From contig NZ_CP013141.1 of assembly GCF_001442535.1 (NCBI RefSeq), positions 124,037-188,036 on the forward strand: a DNA stretch of 64,000 bases, given 5' to 3'. Below the pieces are notes generated by a model that saw only the letters and a list, made by a program, of their open reading frames with translations, was not told the origin of the DNA and did not search any database. The number at the start of each line of letters is the position of its first letter. Position 1 is the first letter of the stretch. Position numbers and translations under genes: made by a program. The stretch is from Lysobacter antibioticus (lineage in GTDB: Bacteria > Pseudomonadota > Gammaproteobacteria > Xanthomonadales > Xanthomonadaceae). Positions 1 through 8,029 of the stretch are shown piece by piece.

Positions 1-51
1 GGCCGCGAGACGGCGGCCCGGGCCGCCGCCGCGCCGGCGCTGAATTGGGAC
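1..51. other. Intergenic edge with an 18-bp perfect palindrome
   Basis: The first 51 bases hold a perfect G+C palindrome at 11-28 (CGGCGGCCC/GGGCCGCCG), just past the stop of the esterase gene on the minus strand. It could act as a terminator stem, but there is no T tract on either side. Confidence 0.35.
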
Positions 52-1878
52 TCAGGGCCGGTATTCGACCCGCAATTTCGCGCTCGCGCCGCGGTCGATC
101 CACAGGTGGTGGGTGGCGCCCGGCGGCTGTTCGAAACGCAGGCGCAACTGGGTGCGGCCGCCGCGGTTGAGCGCATTCAGGCCGGCCGCGCTGAATGCGG
201 TGCTGGTCTGGCGGCCGCCGCTGAAGCGCGCGAGTTCCGCCACCGCCGCTGCATCGGCCGAGGCGGCGTAGTCGCCGGTTTCGATGGTGCAGGCGCCGAA
301 GCAGCCGCTGCGCGCATCGACCAGCAGGCGATTGCCGGCCGGCTGGCTCCAGGGATCGCCGTAGGCGCTGCGATAGGCGACGCTGAGCGAGGCCGCGACG
401 ATCTCAGCGCCATCGGGCAGGGCCGAGGTGTCGAACGACAACAGGCTGCGGTTGTGTTTGCCGTCGCTGCCGCGGCCGATCGCCAAGCCGTAGCTCGCTT
501 CGAGCGCGCCGACCGCTGCCGCGCTGGCATCGGCATTGGCCTTGACGTAACCGTCGTTGATGTCTTCGTTGTCGAATTCCATCACCAAGGGCGGTCCGTT
601 GCCGCCGCCGCTGACCTCGACCTGGACCGCGAGCGAGGTGGCGGTATTGCCGGTTACGTCCTCGGCGCGTGCCTGCAGATTGTGGATGCCGTTGCTGGCG
701 GTGCTGCTGTCCCAGCTCGCCGCATACGGCGCTTCGCCATCGCTGGCGAGCAAGGCGCCGTCGACCAGGAAGTCCACCCGCTCCACGCCGACGTAGTCGC
801 TGGCATTCGCGCTGAGGGCGACCACGCCGCTGACCGAGGCGCCGTTGGCCGGCGAGGTCAGGGCGACCTGCGGTGGGTTCGGATCGATATCGTCCAGCCC
901 CCAGAAGCGGCCGATGTAGTAGCTCGAACACAGGTTGACGTCGAGTACGTAAGCGCCGGCCGTGCCGCACTGGCTTTCGCCGCTGCCGGGGTCGACCGGC
1001 GTGCCGTGGCCCATGCCGGTGATCGAGTAGGTTTCGACGCGCGCCTGTCCGGCGGCATCGCGATACACCTTGTGCGGATAGCCGGCGATGCTGTCCTCGA
1101 CGTCGGCGACAGCGTCGATGCCGTGTACGTTGGTCCATTGCTGCAGGCTTTCGGCTTGATTGGCCGGACGCACGACGTAGTCGGCGTCGCCGTGCCAGAT
1201 CGAGACGATCGGCCAGGGGCCGGCGTGGCTGCTCGCGGCGCGCACCTTGTCGCCCCATTGCGCCGGCGTCAGGTCGGTGCCGGGCGACATGCACGAGAAC
1301 GCCGCGCTCGAACCGAGCGCGCAGCGGTAGGGAATGCCGGCGACGATGGCGCCGCCGGCGAACACCTCGGGATAGGTCGCCAGCATCACCGCGGTCATGG
1401 CGCCGCCCGAAGACAGGCCGGTGACGTAGACGCGATGGGCGGCGCTGGCGTGATCGCTGCGCATGCGCTCGATCATCTGCCTGATCGACAAGGCCTCGCC
1501 CTGGCCGCGCGTGCTGTCGCCGCTCTCGAACCAATTGAAGCAGGCGTTGGCGTTGTTGGCGCTCTGCTGCTGCGGCAGCAGCAAGGCGAAATGCCAGCGC
1601 TGGGCGAGCAACTCCCAACCGGTTTCGGCGTCGTAGCTGGCCGCACTCTGGGCGCAGCCGTGCAGAGCCACGACCAGCGGCGCATCGGCCGGCAATCCCG
1701 GCGGCACGTACTTGTACATGCGCAGATTGCCCGGGTTGCTGCCGAAGCCGGTGACTTCGGTCAGGGCCAGCGCCGGCGTCGCCGCGCACAGCGCGCCGAG
1801 GGCGAGGGCGAAGCCGGCGATGCGCGCGGCCGCGCGATGCGGACGCGGGGTGACGGAGGGACGGTGCAAAGCGGACAT
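52..1878 (-). CDS. Secreted PHB depolymerase family esterase with Ig-like and C-terminal beta-rich domains
   Basis: 608 aa, predicted secreted ester hydrolase of the PHB-depolymerase/feruloyl-esterase type. Seen: a signal peptide ending near ALA at residue 38; alpha/beta-hydrolase core with the HGC oxyanion region (VVALHGCAQS, 69-78) and the lipase box GLSSG at 154-158 with Ser156 as the nucleophile; a later HGDADYVV segment supplying the probable catalytic Asp and a GMGHG supplying the probable His. After about residue 325 comes an Ig-like domain (VALTSPANGASVSG...) and then a roughly 160-aa C-terminal module resembling the DNRLRE/CBM96-type beta-sandwich. The frame stays open 171 codons further upstream, but the ATG at 1878 is the one directly before the signal peptide. 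The substrate (polyhydroxyalkanoate or plant ester) cannot be read from sequence. Confidence 0.85.
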   Translation of the reverse strand: MSALHRPSVTPRPHRAAARIAGFALALGALCAATPALALTEVTGFGSNPGNLRMYKYVPPGLPADAPLVVALHGCAQSAASYDAETGWELLAQRWHFALLLPQQQSANNANACFNWFESGDSTRGQGEALSIRQMIERMRSDHASAAHRVYVTGLSSGGAMTAVMLATYPEVFAGGAIVAGIPYRCALGSSAAFSCMSPGTDLTPAQWGDKVRAASSHAGPWPIVSIWHGDADYVVRPANQAESLQQWTNVHGIDAVADVEDSIAGYPHKVYRDAAGQARVETYSITGMGHGTPVDPGSGESQCGTAGAYVLDVNLCSSYYIGRFWGLDDIDPNPPQVALTSPANGASVSGVVALSANASDYVGVERVDFLVDGALLASDGEAPYAASWDSSTASNGIHNLQARAEDVTGNTATSLAVQVEVSGGGNGPPLVMEFDNEDINDGYVKANADASAAAVGALEASYGLAIGRGSDGKHNRSLLSFDTSALPDGAEIVAASLSVAYRSAYGDPWSQPAGNRLLVDARSGCFGACTIETGDYAASADAAAVAELARFSGGRQTSTAFSAAGLNALNRGGRTQLRLRFEQPPGATHHLWIDRGASAKLRVEYRP

Positions 1879-2064
1879 GCGATCGACTCCCGCGCCGGTA
1901 GCGAGTCCGGCGTGGCCGCAGTGGGCCACCGCGGGCCCGCGCCCGCCATCGTCCGATGGGGCACATTGCGCTGCAGCACGGGGCCGCACCGCTGCGTCGC
2001 GGCTGGGCGATACTGCCGCGGGCCGCGGTCGAGCGGCCGCAGATGCCGATACGGAGCGGTCCAC

Positions 2065-2751
2065 ATGCACTACCTGTCTCAAGACCTGGCCTGGGTGATC
2101 GACGGCTTGCCGCCGTTGGCCCTGGCCAAGCCGCATTTCCTCGCCGCCATGCTCGCCGCCGGCGAAGAACATGCGCCGGTGCTGGCCGGATACCCGCAAG
2201 CGCGCCACGAAGACCTGGAGGCGTATTACCTCAGCCTGCGCGGCATCGGCGCTCTCGACGAGGATCTGCTCCACGACCTGCTGTTCGCGCATTCCTTTCG
2301 CGAGCTGGCTTGCGGCGCCTGGCTGGCGGCCTTGGCGCCGCAGCCCTCGTATCGCCGCTACCTGCTCGAAGCGCGCGATCGCGCGCCGCATCAGCAGTAT
2401 CTGATCGATCTGGCCCTGGCCATGCTCGACGGCGAAGCCCGCGACGGCGGCGAATGGCCTTGCGATGCGCAGACCTTCGCCGATACGCAGCGTATCCGCG
2501 CCACGCTGGATGCCTTGCCGAGGCCTGCAGTGCCGCTGCGTCGCGCGCCCGCGCCGTCGCTACAGCAGCGTCTGCAGGAAGAGGATCAACGCATTCGCGA
2601 GCTCTACCGCCGCGAAGGCAGCGCCGCGACGCTGGCGGCGATCAGCGGCAGCGCTACGGCGTTCTATCGCATGGACTATCCGGCCTGGCATCGCCTCGGC
2701 TGTCCCCGCCTGGAGGAGTTCCTGGCCGGGCAGGGCGGCCGCGACGCTTGA
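2065..2751 (+). CDS. Hypothetical protein, 228 aa
   Basis: Not recognised. The ATG at 2065 follows GGAG (2053-2056) and opens a 228-aa soluble, mostly alpha-helical protein rich in Ala, Leu and Arg, without signal peptide or membrane segment. The frame is open far upstream, but that part is antisense to the esterase gene. It diverges from the esterase; the 186-bp gap probably holds promoters for both. Codon usage matches its neighbours. Function unknown. Confidence 0.7.
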   Translation: MHYLSQDLAWVIDGLPPLALAKPHFLAAMLAAGEEHAPVLAGYPQARHEDLEAYYLSLRGIGALDEDLLHDLLFAHSFRELACGAWLAALAPQPSYRRYLLEARDRAPHQQYLIDLALAMLDGEARDGGEWPCDAQTFADTQRIRATLDALPRPAVPLRRAPAPSLQQRLQEEDQRIRELYRREGSAATLAAISGSATAFYRMDYPAWHRLGCPRLEEFLAGQGGRDA

Positions 2752-2823
2752 ATTCGCCGTTCGGCGCGGTTGCCGGCGGCCGCGACCGCATCAGGGGGCG
2801 CGTTCCCGCGCCGCCGCTCGTCG

Positions 2824-4302
2824 TCAGTAGCTCGACAGCCCGCTGGCTTCGCCGAAGCGGTACCAGAGTTTGCGCCAGCCCGATTCGTCGGCGTAGGCCG
2901 GATAGTCGACGCTGATGCCGCGGTGGTCGCCGTTGCCCCAGCTCTGCTCGAAATAACCCGCGGCCTGGCGTGCCACCGGCGCGTCGGACTCGGCCACCAC
3001 GCGCGCGCTGCTTTCCAGGTTGTAGTCGTCGAGATTGCGGCGGGTGTAGTTGGCCGAGCCGGCGATCAGTTCGATGCGGCCGTCGCGGGCGGTCTTCAAC
3101 AGCAGCTTGGCGTGGCATTGCTCGCCATGGGTGTCGCACCAGCGCAGCGGCACGCCGGCGGCATGCAGTTCGCTGGCGACCTGGCGATTGGGCACGCCGT
3201 CCTTCTTGCGCCCGAACGCGTCTTCGTTGGGATCGAGCAGCACACGCAAGGCGACGCCGCGTTTGTGCGCGGCGACCACGGCATTGACCAGGTCGCGATG
3301 GGAGAAATAGAACACCGCGATGTCGATGCGGTCGCCGCCGCGAGCGCCGTCGATGGCGGCGAGCAAGCCGTCGCGGATCCTGGCTTCGGTCAGCAACTGC
3401 ACGCGCGGCGCCGAGGTGGTGTCGACGATGGTCGGCGGCGGCGCCGCGACCGGCAGGCCTTGCGGCCAACGCCCCCCGGACATCGCCACTACCGCGCGCT
3501 CACTCATCAGCACGTCGAGCGCGGCCGCGCCGCGAAAGCGCAGGGCGATATTGCCGTGGCGGCTGCTGCCGTCGTGCGGATTGGCCGAGGACACTAGGGC
3601 GGTCCACCCATCGCCTTCGTCGACGACCAAAGTCTTGCGATGGTTGGCGTTGAGGTTGAACAGCGCGAGCCAACTGCGCAGAGTGACCTTGCCCGGCCCG
3701 AACGGATTCGCGAGCCAGCCGCCCTGCGCGTCGTTGCCGGCCCAACTGCAGCACAGATGCCACAGCCCCGACCAGGTCGGGTTCGGCGTGCGCAGGCGCC
3801 GCAGGTCGGTGATCACCACCTCCACGCCGGCCGCGCGCAAGGCCTGCAGCTGCGGCGATTCGAGGCCGCCGTACACGGTATTGATCGGATCGGTGATCAG
3901 CACGGCGCGCAACTGCGGCACGGCGCGCTTGCGTGCGATCAAAGTCGCGCTGAGCTCGGCGCTGAGGCGGCGGTGCCGCGGGCTGCCGGCATCGGTGCCG
4001 AAGTCGTTGAACAGGAACAGGTCGGCGACCACGCCGCGCTGCGCCTGGCCGATCAAGCGCAGGGTTTCGTCGAACACGTGTTGCTCGGCGAGCCCTTGTT
4101 TGGCGCCGTCGACCCAGGTGACGTCGGTCAGCAACTCGACATTGTCGGCCGAACGCAAGGGCCAGTGCTGGCCGATGCCGGGCGGCAAGGGTTTGTAGAC
4201 GTGATAGACGCCCATCGCCAACCAGGCCAGCGCGAATACAGCGAGGGCCGAACGCAGCCAGCGGCGTCGGCGAGGGGCGGGCGGATCGAGTTCGATGTTC
4301 AA
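2824..4302 (-). CDS. Phospholipase D-like (HKD family) membrane-anchored protein
   Basis: 492 aa, two-domain PLD superfamily protein related to cardiolipin synthases and phosphodiesterases. Seen: an N-terminal cytoplasmic Arg-rich stretch, one TM helix (about 18-34) and a long extracytoplasmic part. The first HKD motif is complete (H221-R-K223 ... D228, followed by SSANPHDGS). The second has H397-A-K399 but Thr404 where the family Asp is expected, followed by GSANYTRRN. The start is a TTG (4302) behind AGGAA; the next in-frame Met lies inside the TM helix, so the TTG is preferred. A phosphatidyltransferase or phosphodiesterase role at the inner membrane is inferred from family. Confidence 0.8.
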   Translation of the reverse strand: MNIELDPPAPRRRRWLRSALAVFALAWLAMGVYHVYKPLPPGIGQHWPLRSADNVELLTDVTWVDGAKQGLAEQHVFDETLRLIGQAQRGVVADLFLFNDFGTDAGSPRHRRLSAELSATLIARKRAVPQLRAVLITDPINTVYGGLESPQLQALRAAGVEVVITDLRRLRTPNPTWSGLWHLCCSWAGNDAQGGWLANPFGPGKVTLRSWLALFNLNANHRKTLVVDEGDGWTALVSSANPHDGSSRHGNIALRFRGAAALDVLMSERAVVAMSGGRWPQGLPVAAPPPTIVDTTSAPRVQLLTEARIRDGLLAAIDGARGGDRIDIAVFYFSHRDLVNAVVAAHKRGVALRVLLDPNEDAFGRKKDGVPNRQVASELHAAGVPLRWCDTHGEQCHAKLLLKTARDGRIELIAGSANYTRRNLDDYNLESSARVVAESDAPVARQAAGYFEQSWGNGDHRGISVDYPAYADESGWRKLWYRFGEASGLSSY

Positions 4303-4696
4303 GGTATTCCTGTCGGCTGGCGCCGTGCATTCCGTGACGAAGTTATAGGACTGGACATGCCGTGTCAGTGTGGCTCGGCATAGACGCCGAGCGAGCCTTG
4401 CGACGACACCGCGATGCAGGGTGCGGCATGGCCGGTCAAGGCGAGGTCATGCGCAAGCCGATGGTGCATTGCAGCGGCGTAATTGACAGTTGACATCGAC
4501 CGGTCCGAGCGCGCAGCGTGTCGGCGCGGAGTTGAGGCGACGGGGTTCGATGGCGGCACGTTATCGCTCCGGAGCAAAGGGCTTCGCTTACGTTCGACGT
4601 CAACGATCGGGACCGGCCCAGGCTCGGACATCGATGAACGGATGTCCGGGATGGACTGTGACCGATTTCACTTATGTTGTGAACAAGGAGAAGTTT
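4303..4696 (+). other. Leader/intergenic region upstream of the lanthipeptide precursor
   Basis: No gene is supported here. It separates the PLD gene from the precursor. It holds a TTGACA-like sequence at 4483-4488 and 4490-4495 without a convincing -10, a hairpin at 4625-4648 (arms CGGACATC and GATGTCCG, 8-nt loop), and a TTCAC/GTGAA inverted repeat at 4667-4683 directly before the ribosome-binding site. The last two could be regulator sites or mRNA structure. Confidence 0.4.
4685..4690 (+). promoter_or_regulatory. Strong ribosome-binding site of the precursor gene
   Basis: AAGGAG, 6 nt before the ATG at 4697. It decides the start among several longer possibilities in the same frame, and suggests strong translation, as expected for a precursor peptide. 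Confidence 0.75.
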
Positions 4697-4882
4697 ATGC
4701 AACAGATCGACGACATCGTTTCGGGCTGGCTGAGCGGTGCGGAAGGCGGCATGGAAAATCCTGCCGGTCCGCTGTACATCGAAGGCATGTCCGCGACCGA
4801 AGCCGCGTTGACCGACAGCAGCCTGCCGCTGTTTACGCGTTGCAGCAGCTGTAGCGCTTCCAGCGGCGGCCAGTGCTGCTAA
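4697..4882 (+). CDS. Candidate class II lanthipeptide precursor (LanA)
   Basis: 61-aa peptide beginning MQQIDDIVSGWLSG, with an acidic amphipathic leader, a central NPAGPLYIEGMSATEAAL segment and a Cys/Ser-rich C-terminus (FTRCSSCSASSGGQCC) with four Cys (49, 52, 60, 61) and many Ser/Thr that could be dehydrated. An excellent AAGGAG at 4685-4690 lies 6 nt before the ATG and fixes the start. It is followed 260 bp later by a LanM synthetase on the same strand, the expected order for class II lanthipeptides. There is no classical double-Gly cleavage site next to the core; GG at 17-18 would leave a 43-residue product. From memory, small proteins of the DUF6229 type beside proteobacterial LanM genes look like this; not verified. 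The precursor role is inference from composition and context. Confidence 0.82.
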   Translation: MQQIDDIVSGWLSGAEGGMENPAGPLYIEGMSATEAALTDSSLPLFTRCSSCSASSGGQCC

Positions 4883-4902
4883 GCCGCAGCTGAGCTGAAG
4901 GG

Positions 4903-4933
4903 CTCGCTCCCGACCCGCGTCGGGAGCGAGTTT
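4903..4933 (+). terminator. Intrinsic terminator or attenuator between precursor and LanM
   Basis: Perfect 12-bp stem (CTCGCTCCCGAC at 4903-4914, GTCGGGAGCGAG at 4919-4930), 4-nt loop CCGC, then TTT. It begins 20 nt after the precursor stop. The short T run suggests partial termination, so the precursor would be made in excess over the enzyme. Confidence 0.75.
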
Positions 4934-5142
4934 CGCAAGCGGCGACGACGATAAGGTTCGCCGCCGCCGACACCGCCACGACCCCGGTCGCACGGCTCTG
5001 CCGCAGCTGCATCGCTGCGCCGTGCATCCACCGCCATACCGGGCAGCGCCGCGCGCCGGATAGAGGCCGCCGCCGCGATGCGCGCCGCGCCAGCCGGGCT
5101 CGTGTTTGCTTCCCATCGATCCAGGCAGGACGCATCGAACCG

Positions 5143-7980
5143 ATGAGCGAAACCCGTAGCGGCGAATCGTTTTTACCGATCATCGAGCTGTTCACCGCCG
5201 ACGCGCGCCGCGCGCTCGGCGCAAGCCTGCAAGCGCTGGCGCCGGGCCTGCACGGCGACGAGATCGCCTTGCTGCGCCGGGTCGGCGAACAAGGCCTCAA
5301 CGACAACGCCCGGCTCAAGATCAGCCGCACCCTGTTGCTGGAACTGCATGCGGCCAAGCTGGGCGGGCAACTGAACGCCGAAGACGACGCCGGCCAGTTC
5401 GCACAGTTCATCGCCCTGGCCACGCAGCCGGAATTCGACCCGCATCTGCGCCGCCGCTATCCGGCGCTGCACGAACGCCTGGGCCGTTCCCTGGAACTGC
5501 AACGGCTGGCGCTGGAAGCGCTGGCGGCGCGTTTCGCCGCCGATCGCGAGGCCTTGTCGGTATTGCTCGGCCGGCCGGCCGGGCGTCTGCTCGCGGTACA
5601 ACCGGGCGAGGGCGACCTGCACGACGGCGGCCAGACCGTCGCCCGCCTGACCCTGGAAGGCGGGCGGGTGATGTACAAGCCGCGCTCGCTGAATATCGAT
5701 CTCGCGCTGGACGTCTTCCTCGGCCGGGTGTTCGCCGACGATGCGCAGCGCATCCGCGTGCCGCATGCGCTCGACCGCGGCGCCTACGGCTGGGCCGGTT
5801 TCGTCGAGCATCGTTACTGCGAGGGCGACGACGAACTCGCCGGCTTCTATCGCAACCTCGGCCATTGGCTGGCGGTAATGCAATTGCTCGGCGGTACCGA
5901 CATCCACCAGGAAAACCTGATCGCGGCCGGGCCGGTGCCGGTCGTCATCGACGTCGAGAGCCTGTTCGCGGTCGAAGTCGAGCCGCCGCCGTCCGGGCGC
6001 GGGCACGCTTTCGATCTGGCCTCCGAATTGATCCGCACCTCGGTGCTGCGCACCGGCATCGTGCCGTTCCGCGCGCCGACGCTGGGCTTGGGCGGCATCG
6101 ACCTGTCCGCGGCCGGGGGCTTGCCCGGCGAGCAGCCGCAGATCCGCGTGCCGACCATCGCCGACGAGGGCACGATGCGGGCGCGGCTGGCGGTGGTCAG
6201 CGCCGACTTCGGCCAGTCGCAGAACCATCCCAGCCCGCATCCGGACGTGTCGCGCTATTGGGACCGCATTACCGACGGTTTCCTGGCCGCGACCGCGCGT
6301 CTGCGCGCGCTCGATGCGGACGGCGCGCTGGCGCCGCTGTTGCAAGGTTTTCTCGGCTGCCGGGTGCGCGACATCCGCCGCCCGACTCAAGCCTATGTCG
6401 AGATCATGCGCATGCTCTGGCACCCGGCCTCGTTGCACGACGAGCCCAAGGCGATCGAGCGCGCCCGCGACATCCTGGCGCGCAACGCGGCGGTGTTGCC
6501 GATCGCGCCGTCGGCGCCGGCCGAGATCGACGGCGAGATCGACGATATGCGCCGCGGCGACGTACCGATCTTCGTCGCTTCGCTCGACGCGGCACGCATC
6601 GAGGAAGCGCTGGTGCATTGGCGCGGCATGCGGGTCGAGCTGGAAGAGCTGACCATCCGCAGCGCCCTGGTCACGGTCGACCTCAATCAACGCCTGGGCC
6701 GGAACGAACGCGTACGCAGCGACGTCTTCGCTCGTCATCCGCATGCCGAACGCCTCGATGCGCGCCGGCGCGCGGTGGCCGCGCGCGCGGTCGAACAACT
6801 GCTGCAACTGGCGGTGCGCGGGAGCGACGGCACGGTGACCTGGATCAGCCCGGTGCTCGGCGATACCGGTTGGGTCACGCGTCCGCTGCAGGCCGACCTC
6901 TACACCGGCCTGGGCGGGGTGGCGCTGGCGCTGGCCGGTTATCTGCACGAAGTCGGGCAGGGCCGCGCAGACCCGGTCGACGGCGCCGAGGCCGCGCTCG
7001 ACGGCGCCATCGCGGTGATGCGCGCGATCGAAACGCAGGACCGGCCGACCACGGTCGGCGGCATGATCGGCTTTGGTGCGCAGGTCTGGACCTGGGTTGC
7101 GCTGCACGATCTGTTGCGGCGACCGCAGATGCTGGAGTGGGCGGTCGAACGCGCCGAGGCGATGGCCCAGGCCGGCTTCGACGGCGACCAATACCTCGAC
7201 CTGCTCGAAGGCGCCAGCGGCACCATCGTGCCCTTGCTGCAACTGGCCGAAGTGCATGCCGACCCGCGTTGGCCGGCGTTGGCCGCGCAAGCCGCGCGCT
7301 ATATGGAAACCCAGGCGATCGTCGACGAACGCGGCGCGCGCTGGCCGTCGACGATCTTCGCCGAGCCGGTCGGCGGTTTCGCCCACGGTGCCAGCGGCAT
7401 CGGCTGGGCGCTCACCCGGATCGGGCTCAGCGAGGCCGGCGATGCCGACGAGCGCGCGCGCTGGCTGACGCTGGCCGAACGGGCCTTCGCTTTCGAAGAC
7501 AGCCTCTACGACGAGGCGGCCGGCAGTTGGCTCGACGCGCGTGTGCCCGACGAACGCCAGTTCCTGCATGCCTGGTGCCACGGCAGCGTCGGCATCGGCT
7601 TGGCCGCGAGCGATCTCTATGCCCGTACCGGCGAGGCCCGGCACCTGCGCACTCTGCGACGCGCGGCCGCCGCGGCTGGCCGCGACGGTTGGGGGCTCGG
7701 GCATACGCTGTGCCATGGCGACCTGGCGCTGTGGGAGTTGCTGACCCGTGCCGCGCGCCTGGACCCGGACGGCGGCGCCCAGACCGACCCGGTCGAGCAC
7801 AGCGCCCAGATCGTCTCGGCGATCGAGGAACATCGCGGCGCGGTCGGCAGCCGCGCCCGCGATGCTTTCACCCCGGGGTTGATGACCGGGGTGGCCGGCG
7901 CCATCCACACCCTCAACCGCATGCACCCGCAATGCGCTCTGGCCTCGCCCTTGCTGTTCGAGCGGCATGCGCCGGGGTAA
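5143..7980 (+). CDS. lanM: Class II lanthipeptide synthetase LanM
   Basis: 945-aa bifunctional enzyme that would dehydrate Ser/Thr of the precursor and form (methyl)lanthionine rings. Seen: N-terminal kinase-like dehydratase domain with a Lys in VMYKPRSL (K179), the DIHQEN loop (D253-N258) and VVIDVES (D270, E272); C-terminal LanC-like cyclase with GFAHGASG (H748) and the zinc ligands C812 in WCHG and C857-H858 in LCHG. All key residues are present and the length fits the family (about 900-1050 aa), so the enzyme looks functional. The ATG at 5143 starts right before the conserved N-terminus. A glycosyltransferase follows after 49 bp with no terminator between. No LanT (ABC transporter with C39 peptidase) lies within the window. 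Confidence 0.93.
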   Translation: MSETRSGESFLPIIELFTADARRALGASLQALAPGLHGDEIALLRRVGEQGLNDNARLKISRTLLLELHAAKLGGQLNAEDDAGQFAQFIALATQPEFDPHLRRRYPALHERLGRSLELQRLALEALAARFAADREALSVLLGRPAGRLLAVQPGEGDLHDGGQTVARLTLEGGRVMYKPRSLNIDLALDVFLGRVFADDAQRIRVPHALDRGAYGWAGFVEHRYCEGDDELAGFYRNLGHWLAVMQLLGGTDIHQENLIAAGPVPVVIDVESLFAVEVEPPPSGRGHAFDLASELIRTSVLRTGIVPFRAPTLGLGGIDLSAAGGLPGEQPQIRVPTIADEGTMRARLAVVSADFGQSQNHPSPHPDVSRYWDRITDGFLAATARLRALDADGALAPLLQGFLGCRVRDIRRPTQAYVEIMRMLWHPASLHDEPKAIERARDILARNAAVLPIAPSAPAEIDGEIDDMRRGDVPIFVASLDAARIEEALVHWRGMRVELEELTIRSALVTVDLNQRLGRNERVRSDVFARHPHAERLDARRRAVAARAVEQLLQLAVRGSDGTVTWISPVLGDTGWVTRPLQADLYTGLGGVALALAGYLHEVGQGRADPVDGAEAALDGAIAVMRAIETQDRPTTVGGMIGFGAQVWTWVALHDLLRRPQMLEWAVERAEAMAQAGFDGDQYLDLLEGASGTIVPLLQLAEVHADPRWPALAAQAARYMETQAIVDERGARWPSTIFAEPVGGFAHGASGIGWALTRIGLSEAGDADERARWLTLAERAFAFEDSLYDEAAGSWLDARVPDERQFLHAWCHGSVGIGLAASDLYARTGEARHLRTLRRAAAAAGRDGWGLGHTLCHGDLALWELLTRAARLDPDGGAQTDPVEHSAQIVSAIEEHRGAVGSRARDAFTPGLMTGVAGAIHTLNRMHPQCALASPLLFERHAPG

Positions 7981-8029
7981 GCGCCGCGGCCGCCACAAAT
8001 CCGTCATGGGCGAGGCCTAGGCTGGCAGG

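Noticed and set aside
4483..4495. TTGACA-like -35 boxes before the lanthipeptide precursor
   Set aside because: No acceptable -10 about 17 bp downstream, and 200 bp from the start codon; not called as a promoter.
5173..8007. 944-aa minus-strand frame opposite lanM
   Set aside because: Antisense shadow; lanM has all catalytic motifs.
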